This document shows, in pieces, positions 52,165-61,755 of a stretch of DNA of 64,000 nucleotides. The notes beneath the pieces were generated by a model. That model saw only the letters and a list, made by a program, of their open reading frames with translations, was not told where the DNA came from and did not search any database. The translations under genes were made by a program, and so were the position numbers. This DNA is from Meconema thalassinum (lineage: Eukaryota > Arthropoda > Insecta > Orthoptera > Tettigoniidae). The first letter of the stretch is position 1, and the number at the start of each line of letters is the position of its first letter. The stretch spans positions 279,045,527 to 279,109,526 of the forward strand of contig OX336389.2 in the NCBI GenBank assembly GCA_946902985.2. The letters are read 5' to 3'.

Positions 52165-55098
52165 TGAACCCTTTAGTATTGCAGTGTTTATATGCAAGAA
52201 TCTTGATCAAGGGGTCGCGCTCAGTTCATAGTGTGATGTTTACGTACGCCAAACAACATGCTCTACTGAGGTAAGGGTCATAGGATTAAAACTATAATTA
52301 AGAAAGGAAGTAACAAGGCGTAAAATAATAACATAATGTAATGACTATTAGTGCAAATAAAATGAATATAGACAACAACAATAATAAATTTCCTCCCTGA
52401 ATCTTCCCATGACATAAATATTTATCAAAAGTTGAGGAGTCAGACGGATCTCCCCCTTATAAATAAATGTGGATCCAAGTTCCACTAACTTGCATTGGAT
52501 TTTATGTACGCGTAATGACTAACTACGAGGAATGAGTACTAGGATGACTGTTCGTTTACATCGGGTAACAGCCACGACGCTTACGAACAATCATCTCGTA
52601 AATCAACGTTTACGGATATGGGACACAACACTAATAAAAACCTTAAAATTAATGCTGACACACAATCTAAAAACTAATATTTACAGGAATCTCCCTCGAG
52701 ACCCTCCTTCAATGCAATGACGCATCTGACAAATGAGCTGCCAACCCGGCCAATTGCTCAATACACAAACAAGGAAAAGACAGCATCGCACGTGACTACA
52801 CGGGTCACTAATACAGAACATAAACATGGAATGTAACCAACAACAACAAAAGCCTCACCGGCTGAGATTACATCATATGAACAAAAGTGCACGTTAAGCT
52901 AACGCTTCGGAGATTATAGTGATTCGTAGGCAACTCCCATTTATTTAAACAATTTTTACCATTGATCAGTTCTTATTCTGTATTTCAAGTAAATATACGG
53001 AGCCAACAAGCACTCCCCTAATGACCTTGATGCAATCCTTTTCAGCCCGCCTTGTGAAACAACTTCCCCCTTCCTCACTCTGTCATCGTCCAACCCCAGT
53101 GTGTAAAAATAACATGGCCAACTGACCGTTATCTCGTAGAATCAACAGCAACAAATCTCAACCACATAAACATATGGTAAGACCTTAATCGAAATAGCCA
53201 CATATGTCCTCGCAAGGTAACCATATGGACCTGGCACCAAGCTGACAGAAATCAGTCTACGCTGAAATTCCCGCTTGTAATGACCAATAAAATACACACA
53301 CACACACACACTGCTGGGAATGACATAACATTTCTCACACAGGTCGGCTGAATCAGATCCTCACAAACTATTTAAAATAAAATAAAACTTACGAGAGAGC
53401 TGACTGCTCCTCGCCACAATTCACATTGCTCCAACGGCAATAAACTCACTGAATCTGATCAATAATAAACATTACAAGATTAATTTACCCTCCAATCTAT
53501 TGCATGATTATACTAATTCAGTCCTACTTCTGAAACACAACATATCTCCGAGAGACGCTTCTTAATCGCACTACGTAAACATATGCGAACACGGTCGTCC
53601 ACATAGCTACGTTAATTAAAACAAACCAGAACTTACGACTGTTAAATATGTGCGAGCTGTTTCCATGCAAAAGGTGTGTCAGACCAAAACTAACTACACT
53701 ACGTTAATCAACACAAGCAAGATATTTACAAACAAAATATGTCCCATATACCATAAGTTAATTAGTCAGATAATAAGAATATTATTCATGTACTCATCCT
53801 CTGCCAGTCACCGTCAACGAACATCTGCAGCCATTTCCCTACTTAATGCCGCTTAGCTCGTCTCCCACATCTCGATGGAGTGTTGACAGTTCCAAACTTC
53901 TTCCAGGATATGCGATGTCATCTCTCGTGCTGATGCAAAAAGTTATAGGTTAATTCACACTCGATATCTGTTTACTAAATTCGCCGTTTTAGGTACTTAA
54001 TTCCCCAGAACAGTCTGTTGGCGAATTGTCGATGATACTGTCCCTACAAAATAGTACAGGGACTATCTATCACACCGAATTTAACACATTTGTATTAATA
54101 AAAATCTGTGTCCTCATGACACGCAAAGTACAAGTGCCTACGTCCTTAGACGCACAAAAATGTAATAATAACCTCCGTCCTCAGACGCACAAAAGTAATA
54201 GCAATCTCTTGGCTCTTCACGCCACTTATAAATGAACTGGCCCTAGGTATCGATAGAGGGGGAAATTATATAAAAATTTCTCTAAATAATAGTGGTACAG
54301 GAATGAAACAAATATCACTGAACTCGTAAAATTGCGCAGGTCAAGAATATGCCCATTAATCCCAGAATCGACCGTAGAGATGTTGTCCAGCCGAACTCCC
54401 GCGTTAATGCTAGCTGTCGCGTGCCCAAGCTAGGCTTGGCGCGTTCGTAAGCATTCATCTCTCATTGGTTCCACATTTTCAATAACTTGGCGGTTTTTAT
54501 CAGACCTCGGCCTCGTAGGAGTGTCCAGTATTATCATCAGCCACTCACGTTACTGCATTATATTTTTTCTAGGCGCGAGTATTACAATGAACATACCATA
54601 AGCGTGTCTCACCACGCGTCCCTTCTATTTTGAGGTAGCCACCACCTGTCCTTCTGAAACATAGCTAGGGTCTTTCTTTTCACAATGCTAAAGTATTTAG
54701 CCTTTTGTCAAACTGCTGCAGGTATGTTCCCACTGTCTCCAACAAATGCTTGAAGTTTCCTCATCTTCGTCTGGCTATTTCATGACGCTGGTGGAAATAT
54801 TAATTAATTGAAGAAATAAAACATCGAATCATTTATCCATCAGAGGATAAAGGGTTCACAACTCCTCCACTCACAAAATTTCGAACTTAGGAAAAAGTCG
54901 ATAATTTTTAAAAGATTTCCGTAGGCCAAATTGTTTTATTTCAGAATCAACCCTTTTCTATTACTTGGTCTAGCCGCTCCTGTCTTGAATGGCATTTACT
55001 CGTTTTATTTCCTGCTTGGACCTCACTCTTTCAGCTGCTTGCGTGACGCGCTGATGCCTTAGGCAACACTCTGCCCGTCTCGTTAATGTTTGTCAACA
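52165..55098 (-). repeat. 3' LTR of element B
   Basis: About 2.93 kb, minus strand TGTTGACAAAC ... GGGTTCA. 52165-54420 is matched by 61756-64000. The other boundary is set by the polypurine tract at 55099-55120. It contains an (AC)n stretch at 53291-53310 and short ORFs repeated in both LTRs (52532-52720, 53650-53856, 54026-54235) with no recognised domain; they lie antisense to the element and I do not call them genes. Confidence 0.88.
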
Positions 55099-55120
55099 CC
55101 CTCTCCACTTCCTTCTTCTC
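55099..55120 (-). promoter_or_regulatory. Polypurine tract of element B
   Basis: The minus strand reads GAGAAGAAGGAAGTGGAGAG then GG directly before TGTTGAC. It would prime plus-strand DNA synthesis in reverse transcription and it fixes the LTR boundary. Confidence 0.8.
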
Positions 55121-55243
55121 GTGCCGTACTCAACTGCGCTTCGTTCACTTGGTTGATACATGACGTCCATATATTTAAACTGCATCATTATTTCGGCGCT
55201 CCCATGGCTCACTTCTTCGATACTTTTTTAAGTTGGCTGCATT

Positions 55244-55624
55244 CTAGACCGACATTGTTCCTGTGCTTAACTCTTTCTCTCTGTATGCATTATTTCCTAG
55301 GTTTCTTACAATAGAATAGGGTCCTATGAACTTTTCACAGAATTTGCTGAAGATCTTCTTCTCTGGATCCGATGTAGCAGGTCGTTTCACCAAAACGAGC
55401 TGGTTGATTTCTAGATCACGGTGAAATCTCTTATTTCTCGATCGCCGTAATCTGCGATCTGCTTGTTTTCTCATGTAGGCTCTCGTTCTCTCTATCCGCA
55501 GGTCAGGTGCTATCATGGGATCTTGTGGGCAGTTAATGATGCTTTTCCACGTTCTCACTGGATATTCGTTTTTGTGTAAGACCATAGGGATCTGTCCTGT
55601 TGACTCGTGCCTGGTAGAATTCAT
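55244..55624 (-). CDS. Element B integrase C-terminal part, after an in-frame TAG
   Basis: Same frame as the ORF at 55640-57868. Residues about 1-12 continue the end of the integrase core (RHESTGQIPMVL), then comes a basic segment and a GPY/F-type domain, KFIGPYSIVRNLGNNAY, which binds DNA or chromatin in this family. The TAG at 55244-55246 is followed in frame by NAANLKKYRR, the usual last part of the tail, so this stop is premature too. The frame then ends near 55174. Confidence 0.85.
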   Translation of the reverse strand: MNSTRHESTGQIPMVLHKNEYPVRTWKSIINCPQDPMIAPDLRIERTRAYMRKQADRRLRRSRNKRFHRDLEINQLVLVKRPATSDPEKKIFSKFCEKFIGPYSIVRNLGNNAYREKELSTGTMSV

Positions 55625-55639
55625 GCATGTCTCTACATC

Positions 55640-57868
55640 CTAAATTTTATCCACCCACTTATGATGTTCTTTGGGAATGAAGATTCTCAAGTATGATGTT
55701 ACACATTTTATTGCTCTCTCACTTGGATTAGCTTGGGCATGTCGGATACTGCTTAAAACGTGTTTTATTCCCATGTCCTCCATACCTTTCTTGAACTCGG
55801 CGCTTGTAAAATAGCTGCCATGATCTGACAATATAAAATCTGGTTTTCCAAGGATTGGAATAACTCTATTTCGAATACGACTGAGTACTTGTTTCGATGT
55901 AGTTTTCTGAATGTGGCATAATACGACAAACTTAGAAAACACATCAATGCACACTAGCAAGTGACGGCAACCTCGTCTACCTTTCGGGATTGGGCCGAAA
56001 CAGTCTAGGGCCAGTAGCTCGCAGGGTTTCTGAGGTAGCAATGGTCTAGGATACTGTCCCATTAAATAGTTATTGGGCTTTGTCCTCTGACAGGGATCAC
56101 AAGTCGTAATGACGTCACATATAGTTGTTCTCATACGTGGCCATGTAAATGTCTCTCCTATCGTCGCTTCGCACTTGTCTACTCCGACGTGTCCGTAACT
56201 TTCGTGAGTATGCCATGTCAATCCTCGCTGTAAAGATACAGGTACTAGTATGCGTAACTTGGTGTGGTCATTATCTACCCATTTGTGCAGCAAATTGTTG
56301 ACATAAACATATCTTCCTTCTTTTGCTTTCGCTTCTCGAAATGCAGGTGTTCCTGTAGGTAGTTGGTTTCTGAAGTATTGAATTAATAGCATCATCCATG
56401 GTTCCGCTTCCTGTTCTCGCTGTATCTCACGTAACTCCTCCAAGAATTCCCGGTCCTTCGGTGTTAACTCCAAGTGTTGTACCATCGCTGTTTCTTCATC
56501 ATCAGGCTCTGGGTTCCTGCTGAGTGCATCCGGAATCACGTTCATCTTCCCTGGGCAATGTTCAATCTCAATGCTAAACTGCTGAATATATATAGACCAA
56601 CGTGTCACACGTTCGCTTGCCATCGACGTCTTAAACAAGAATGTTAGTGCTTTGTGATCAGTCCTGACAACAATGGGGTATCCATAAAGTATTCGTTTCC
56701 ATTGTTGGAGCGCATGAAGGATGGCCAACAGCTCTAGCTCCATTACAGTATAATTGCGCTCGTGCTTACGCAATTTTCGGCTGACAAATGCCAAATATGT
56801 TTTATGCTGCAGGTTAGCTGGATCCTCTTGGTAGAGCATGGCACCTATACCAATTAGTGAAGCATCCGCTTGGATTATAAATTTGTGCTTGAAGTCTGGA
56901 TATCCTAACTTAATGCAGTTTTCCAATAGCTGTTTTGTTGCTTGGAACGCCTTCTCACATTCCGCATTCCACAACCATTTATTATTCTTTTTTAGCATTT
57001 CCTGCATTGGAGCTACAGTCTCCGTGTAACCTGGACAGTTTTCTTTAAAGAATCCCGTTACGCCTAAGAAAGCCCGAATGTGCTTGACTCTCGTTGGTGT
57101 AGGGAAATTCTTTATCGCTTCGATCTTAGCTGGGTTTGGCTTCACTCCCTCCTTGTCAATGATGTGACCCAAATATAAGATCTCGCTCTTGAAGAAATGC
57201 GATTTCTTCAGGTTTACTTTGATATTTGATGCATTAAGGTTGCCTAATACTTTATCTAAATTTTCCATGTGAATTTCAATGTTGTCGGATGCCAGCAGAA
57301 TGTCATCAATGTAGCGCACCGTCATCTCCTTAACTTCCTCGGTTAGATTCCGGTCCAGGGCTCGGATTAAAGCACAGCCCGCTGTTTTGACTCCGAAGGG
57401 CATTCGGACGAAGCAAAACGTTTGGTTATCGAATAAGAAGCCAGTTAGAAGCTGTGACTTCTCATCCAATTCAATATGGTGGAACGAACTCGTCAGGTGT
57501 ACTGATGAATAGATGCTCTTGTTCTTAAAGCCTTTTAGTACGTCTCTGATAATTGGTGCTCTGTCATACTCAGGAAAAATGAGTCTCATGTTGAGATTTC
57601 TGGCATCTAAACAAAGTCTAATAGATCCATTTGGTTTTGTGACTGCCAAAATCGCATTTAGATAAGGTGTAGGTGTCTTCCTTATCACTCCAGCTTGTAA
57701 CATCTCATCTATAATAACCTTGACTTGACCACGATATTTTTCCGGAATTGGATACAATCTACTTTTGAAAGGTGACCAATCCTCGACTTGCATTGAATAT
57801 TTGAAATTTAAAATTTTCACAGGTACTGTATCAAATACTGCTTTGTGCTTCCTTAAAATCTCTTCCAA
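55640..57868 (-). CDS. Element B pol: RT, RNase H and integrase
   Basis: 742 codons. RT: ISAILAVTKPNG-like NAILAVTKPNGSIRL (70-85), SSVHLTSSFHHIEL (121-134), RMPFGVKTAGCALIRAL, YIDDILL (186-192), YLGHIID. His124 stands where the first catalytic Asp should be (CAC for a GAC/GAT codon). RNase H: D335, E377 and D404 present. Integrase: zinc-binding HTHESYGH and C590/C593, then D622, D682 and E717, all present. The ORF ends at TAG 55640-55642, and the integrase tail follows in the same frame. Upstream it joins the protease ORF across a TAA at 57881-57883. The NPSER text fits the mdg1/gypsy-type lineages rather than chromoviruses, and no chromodomain was seen. Confidence 0.93.
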   Translation of the reverse strand: MEEILRKHKAVFDTVPVKILNFKYSMQVEDWSPFKSRLYPIPEKYRGQVKVIIDEMLQAGVIRKTPTPYLNAILAVTKPNGSIRLCLDARNLNMRLIFPEYDRAPIIRDVLKGFKNKSIYSSVHLTSSFHHIELDEKSQLLTGFLFDNQTFCFVRMPFGVKTAGCALIRALDRNLTEEVKEMTVRYIDDILLASDNIEIHMENLDKVLGNLNASNIKVNLKKSHFFKSEILYLGHIIDKEGVKPNPAKIEAIKNFPTPTRVKHIRAFLGVTGFFKENCPGYTETVAPMQEMLKKNNKWLWNAECEKAFQATKQLLENCIKLGYPDFKHKFIIQADASLIGIGAMLYQEDPANLQHKTYLAFVSRKLRKHERNYTVMELELLAILHALQQWKRILYGYPIVVRTDHKALTFLFKTSMASERVTRWSIYIQQFSIEIEHCPGKMNVIPDALSRNPEPDDEETAMVQHLELTPKDREFLEELREIQREQEAEPWMMLLIQYFRNQLPTGTPAFREAKAKEGRYVYVNNLLHKWVDNDHTKLRILVPVSLQRGLTWHTHESYGHVGVDKCEATIGETFTWPRMRTTICDVITTCDPCQRTKPNNYLMGQYPRPLLPQKPCELLALDCFGPIPKGRRGCRHLLVCIDVFSKFVVLCHIQKTTSKQVLSRIRNRVIPILGKPDFILSDHGSYFTSAEFKKGMEDMGIKHVLSSIRHAQANPSERAIKCVTSYLRIFIPKEHHKWVDKI

Positions 57869-57880
57869 TTGTTTTCTATG

Positions 57881-58636
57881 TTAACCCCCAAGTTGAATGT
57901 CATTGAGCCGCTCCTGTAGTAACTCTTCAAATTGTGCATCACTGTTATCTCCTTCTGTTAATAAAGACCATACCTCCTGGGATTCACTCTCCTCATCTAG
58001 TTCCACAACAGCTCCTTCTATGATGTTATCTTCTGCCTTTCGTATCTCCTCTTCCGTCTCTTCCGATATTGCTTCCAATGCCCAAGAATTTACATCTCTT
58101 CCGGTAGTGATTTCATCCATATGCAATCCCACATTCTTCAGTAGATCATACTCTCTAAAACTGACTGTATTCTTGTGCAAATCTATCACTGCTTGATAGT
58201 CACAAATGAAATTTGCACCAAGAATTATATTGAAATTCATCTTTGCCATGATAATGAATATTTGCCCAAAAGTGTGTTCCAATATGTTCAGTTCTAAGTA
58301 TGCCTGACGTTTACAAGTGACGGTGCGTTCAGGAATAACACCCCTCACTTTGAGTTGTGGTAAGGGAATCACAGGAATATTCTGACTCCGTCCCATCTGT
58401 CGAACCAAGGCCTCCGATACCAGACTGATCTGCGACTCCGTATCCAATAAACATCTTATATTAATTCCACCAATCCTCGCGTAAATAATGGGTAGCTGCC
58501 TAATTTCATCGTTCCGTGGTTTCACCGTCTCCTCCAGGCAGTCTTCTGGCAAAGCAATCCATTCTTGTATGTTCGCTACTATCCATCCCTCTTCATCTTC
58601 CGACTGTTGCGTTTGTAGGCTGTCTCCTTTATCCAA
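57881..58636 (-). CDS. Element B aspartic protease region
   Basis: 251 codons, in frame with gag and with RT. IRCLLDTESQISLVSEALV is the retropepsin active-site region, where D-T/S-G is universal. Here the Gly is Glu (GAG), which should destroy activity. Later NIILGANFICDY corresponds to the ILG motif. The acidic C-terminal segment (EEETEEEIRKAEDN...) links to RT. A gag TAA at 58649 precedes it by four codons. Confidence 0.88.
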   Translation of the reverse strand: MDKGDSLQTQQSEDEEGWIVANIQEWIALPEDCLEETVKPRNDEIRQLPIIYARIGGINIRCLLDTESQISLVSEALVRQMGRSQNIPVIPLPQLKVRGVIPERTVTCKRQAYLELNILEHTFGQIFIIMAKMNFNIILGANFICDYQAVIDLHKNTVSFREYDLLKNVGLHMDEITTGRDVNSWALEAISEETEEEIRKAEDNIIEGAVVELDEESESQEVWSLLTEGDNSDAQFEELLQERLNDIQLGG

Positions 58637-58648
58637 ATTTAGATTTTT

Positions 58649-59368
58649 TTAAGCTCCGTTGCGAATCCCGTCATCATTTTGTCGCCCACGCCCCTGACTT
58701 TCCTCTTGTCTCAGTAGACTTCCAGCTTCCTCAGTATGTGTGTCTGGATTCTTCATGTTCCCAATGGCTTTCTCCCATCGTCCTTGCTCTCCACCTTCGC
58801 TAGCGTGTAATTCCTCTAGGTAATTTTGTGATTGAGCGTGCCTATCATCCCAGTCATTTCGATAATTACGTGCCTCTCCTTGATTTTGATCTCTCCTTCC
58901 TTTCCATCTTTGATTCCCATTGTAATCACCGTATCTTCCATAAGGCCTGTCATTCCTTCGATTTTCACGCCATTGCTGATACCCTCTCTGTTGATACCTA
59001 TTGTTGCCTTGATATGACCTATTGTTGTAATTATTCTCGTCACGCTGGCACGGTCTGTTTTCTACCTCTTCCTGGTTCCACCTAGGTGTGGATGTGCTTG
59101 TATTTGTACCCTGCGTTTTCGTGTTTGCCTGTTTAGGTTTTATGACCTCTGTCGCATTTACCAACTCCAGTTGTCTTCCTCCTCTATAATGATTATGAGA
59201 TGTAGTCTCATCTATCTGGCGTAATATCTGTTCTGCATGTATGGCCGTACTAACGTTCGCTGCTACTAGTACTTGTTGCACGTTGACTGGTAATTGCCGC
59301 GCTATAGTCATCACCAGATCCGCTTCATTTAAAGGGTAATCAAGGTCGCGAAATTTTAACATTTGCAT
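58649..59368 (-). CDS. Element B gag C-terminal part (nucleocapsid-like, no zinc knuckle)
   Basis: In frame with the gag segment upstream, from which the TAG at 59408-59410 separates it. The first 80 residues continue the capsid-like domain (YPLNEADLVMTIARQLPVNVQQVL). The rest is rich in R, N, G, Q and Y (RYQQRGYQQWRENRRNDRPY) and lacks CCHC motifs, so RNA binding is probably by the basic, RG-rich tail. The TAA at 58649-58651 could be the genuine gag terminator. Since pol is in the same frame, readthrough rather than frameshifting would make Gag-Pol. Confidence 0.82.
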   Translation of the reverse strand: MQMLKFRDLDYPLNEADLVMTIARQLPVNVQQVLVAANVSTAIHAEQILRQIDETTSHNHYRGGRQLELVNATEVIKPKQANTKTQGTNTSTSTPRWNQEEVENRPCQRDENNYNNRSYQGNNRYQQRGYQQWRENRRNDRPYGRYGDYNGNQRWKGRRDQNQGEARNYRNDWDDRHAQSQNYLEELHASEGGEQGRWEKAIGNMKNPDTHTEEAGSLLRQEESQGRGRQNDDGIRNGA

Positions 59369-59407
59369 GTTAAAGAAATCTGAGTATTTCGTTTGCTGGG
59401 TAGTTTG

Positions 59408-60700
59408 CTATTTCCTAGAGTAAAGCTCCATTCTTAGACTCTGTTGTAATGCCGGCGACCAGTACTTGCGCAGAAACGCGATTTTGAAATCTGTCATAGT
59501 TCCAAATGTATATTTGAAGCTTAAAAACCATGTAAGGACATTTCCTGCTAAATATCTTTCCATCATCCTTAGCCTACGTGCTTCAGATACCTCAGTGTCA
59601 TTGTAATGATCTTCAATTTCTTTAATAAAGGCTTTAGGTGTCACCCCTGAAATCTCCGTGTACTTCTGCGGTTTATAATCGTTCGAGCGAATTACTTGGA
59701 TAAGTTGTGTAGGCTGATGATCGTCCTGTGGCGTGGAACTCCTTTCAATATTCTTGCGAAACCCCTCCGTGTTTGTTGTTAATGGGCTCTCTGTCTGAGT
59801 CTGACTTCCTGCTGTGCTAGTCCCCTCCGGGCTATTTGAGTCGTCCTGCTTATTTTCCATTGTTCCCGTTTTAAATATCGAGGATTGTTCTATTGACCTC
59901 AGTTCAGTTTTAATGATCCTGTCTGTTTGTTCTTTAAGTTTACTCTTAATTTCTTGCTCTAATGCTTGAATACGAGTATGATTTTCGCCTACTGTCTTAA
60001 GGATGGTTGATCTTTCCTCATTCGAATCGATATTCATTTTTCGCCAATCTTTTCTTATTTGCTCCTTAATTGTGCTTACTTTCTCCTCAATCTGGCTTTT
60101 AGTGTCATCCTGATTGCTTTCTATCTGGCTCAACCTTTCTTCCAATCTCGCGCTATTTTCGTCGATGGTATTCTTTAATTGATCCTGATCCGCTTCTAGG
60201 CTTTTCCATTGCTCCGCTGATTTTATTTCGAGACGATCCATATCTTTAATTATGCCGGATATATTTTCATCTACCGCTGATAATTGTTGTTGAATGACCT
60301 TGCCACTTTTTTCCATTTCCTTAAATCGTCCTTCCAACTTATCCTGAGCTATCTTGACCTCGCTCGTACTCATAGTGCATGCTAGTTCAATTTGCTCTAA
60401 TTTACCTAACACCGTTTCATCCAGAATGCTAAGATTTTGATGATATATACTTTCCATTTTCTTAATCTGATCTAATTGTTTTTCATTGTTTTTACTAACA
60501 TCTAGGGCCAGCAATACCATCTGTTGATTAGTGTGATCCTTCATCTCTGCGGTTAACGAAGCTAATTGGTTCGTGTTTTTAACATTCTGCGCCTCTAACT
60601 GCGAATTTATAGTGTCATTGATTTCATTATTTAGTAATCTAGCTTGTTCCGCCTGATATTCATTTTGTTCAATCCTACTGTTATTTAATTGTGTCCGCAA
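59408..60700 (-). CDS. Element B gag central part: coiled coil and Retrotrans_gag-like domain
   Basis: 430 codons. The first 270 or so residues are a heptad-patterned coiled coil rich in Q, E, K and N. An S/T/Q-rich linker follows. The last 90 residues (TPKAFIKEIEDHYND, EARRLRMMERYLAGNVLTWF, FKIAFLRKYWSPALQQSLRMELY) match the pattern of Ty3/gypsy capsid regions. Bounded by TAA at 60701-60703 upstream and TAG at 59408-59410 downstream, both in frame. Confidence 0.85.
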   Translation of the reverse strand: MRTQLNNSRIEQNEYQAEQARLLNNEINDTINSQLEAQNVKNTNQLASLTAEMKDHTNQQMVLLALDVSKNNEKQLDQIKKMESIYHQNLSILDETVLGKLEQIELACTMSTSEVKIAQDKLEGRFKEMEKSGKVIQQQLSAVDENISGIIKDMDRLEIKSAEQWKSLEADQDQLKNTIDENSARLEERLSQIESNQDDTKSQIEEKVSTIKEQIRKDWRKMNIDSNEERSTILKTVGENHTRIQALEQEIKSKLKEQTDRIIKTELRSIEQSSIFKTGTMENKQDDSNSPEGTSTAGSQTQTESPLTTNTEGFRKNIERSSTPQDDHQPTQLIQVIRSNDYKPQKYTEISGVTPKAFIKEIEDHYNDTEVSEARRLRMMERYLAGNVLTWFLSFKYTFGTMTDFKIAFLRKYWSPALQQSLRMELYSRK

Positions 60701-60709
60701 TTATTCACT

Positions 60710-61048
60710 TTATTCAGATAGTTTTGTGTTTAGTGATTCACTTTGTTCGGATAGTTTAGTTTTTAGTGATTCACTCTGCTCCGACAATTTGTTTATAGAC
60801 TCACTTTGTTCAGATAGTTTTGTGTTTTGTGATTCGCTCTGTTCTGATAGCTTAGTGTTTAATTGTTCAGATAATTTCGCTTTTAATGCTTCACTTTGTT
60901 CCAACATACTATTGTTTAATTGTTCACTCTGTTCATATAGTTTATTGTTTAATGATTCACTCTGTTCCGCCAATTTTGTGTCCAACAATTTCTGTGTCCT
61001 CCTAGCAGCACTCTCAATGATTTCTTGAATCTGTTCTACTGTTGCCAT
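60710..61048 (-). CDS. Element B gag N-terminus with 11-residue tandem repeats
   Basis: Start chosen at ATG 61046-61048 (MATVEQIQEIIES), because the frame upstream of it lies in the leader. Residues about 25-110 are tandem copies of KLSEQSESLNT, that is a 33-base coding minisatellite, predicted to be coiled coil. Two CAA codons of this repeat have become TAA at 60710-60712 and 60701-60703; the other repeat copies show the ancestral CAA directly. Confidence 0.85.
   Translation of the reverse strand: MATVEQIQEIIESAARRTQKLLDTKLAEQSESLNNKLYEQSEQLNNSMLEQSEALKAKLSEQLNTKLSEQSESQNTKLSEQSESINKLSEQSESLKTKLSEQSESLNTKLSE
60713..60990 (-). repeat. 33-base coding minisatellite in gag of element B
   Basis: On the plus strand, units such as TTTTGTGTTTAGTGATTCAC plus TTTGTTCGGATAG recur about eight times with variation, with some shorter units. 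Unit length is a multiple of three so the frame is kept. Confidence 0.75.
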
Positions 61049-61724
61049 GTTATACACTTTATATGAGAAATTAGGGAAATGGCATAAAGCAATGTCCCCT
61101 GACACATACATATAATCCCAATGCACATTTAATTTCTTTACCCTACTCAGTTCATTTATAATTTACATTTAATCCCACTAGTCGATTGCATCTCTGAGTG
61201 GTTATAATTTTACTCAATTTAATTTAAACCCAAACACATATTTAGTCATTAAATTGTTATCCTGATCTGATATTAACACTGACTAATTAACAAAGTATTA
61301 ATTGTCATTTAAGGCTACCAGCCTCCTAACATTTTCATGAGTTTGACTTTCTAAACAAATCTAGTTTTAACTTTAATCATTGGGCGCCCGGTATCACGTA
61401 TATTACTTTTTACTTTAATTCAATAGACAAAAACGTGAACCGTATTTTACATTGCAAATTCCTGATTTTAATTTATATTTCATACAGTTGGCGGTATCCT
61501 CTTCGCCTCAATTACTTTTAATAAAACATCACTTTCCGGTGATTAAAATACTGTCATATCTGCCTCCACTTGTGGCCTGTCAGTTTTACTCAAATACGCC
61601 AACTAAATGTGTTCCAGCAGCGAACCAGCAACAAAAATACACCTTCATTGTTGCGTCAGTTTGTAATCCCAACTACGCTTACATTGACATGTGCAATTTC
61701 TCTGCCGTTACACCACAGTGAACC
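61049..61724 (-). other. Leader of element B between primer site and gag
   Basis: About 0.65 kb, AT-rich, no conserved ORF. It would hold the packaging signal and untranslated leader. Confidence 0.5.
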
Positions 61725-61743
61725 GCCCCACGCTTGGCCGCCA
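61725..61743 (-). promoter_or_regulatory. Degenerate primer-binding site of element B, tRNA-Lys type
   Basis: The minus strand reads TGGCGGCCAAGCGTGGGGC, 12 bases from the LTR end. It matches the complement of the tRNA-Lys 3' end with one mismatch and one inserted base. The offset from the LTR is larger than usual. Confidence 0.5.
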
Positions 61744-61755
61744 ATTTACCTCCTA

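Noticed and set aside
52532..54235. Short plus-strand ORFs repeated at 62123-63817
   Set aside because: They lie antisense inside the two LTR copies of element B, so being present twice reflects LTR identity and is not evidence of a gene.
55640..61048. An alternative genetic code with TAA/TAG as glutamine
   Set aside because: The TAR-only stops in element B would fit, but nothing else supports it: LINE and hAT relics contain ordinary decay, and animal nuclear genomes use the standard code. I keep only the skew as an observation.
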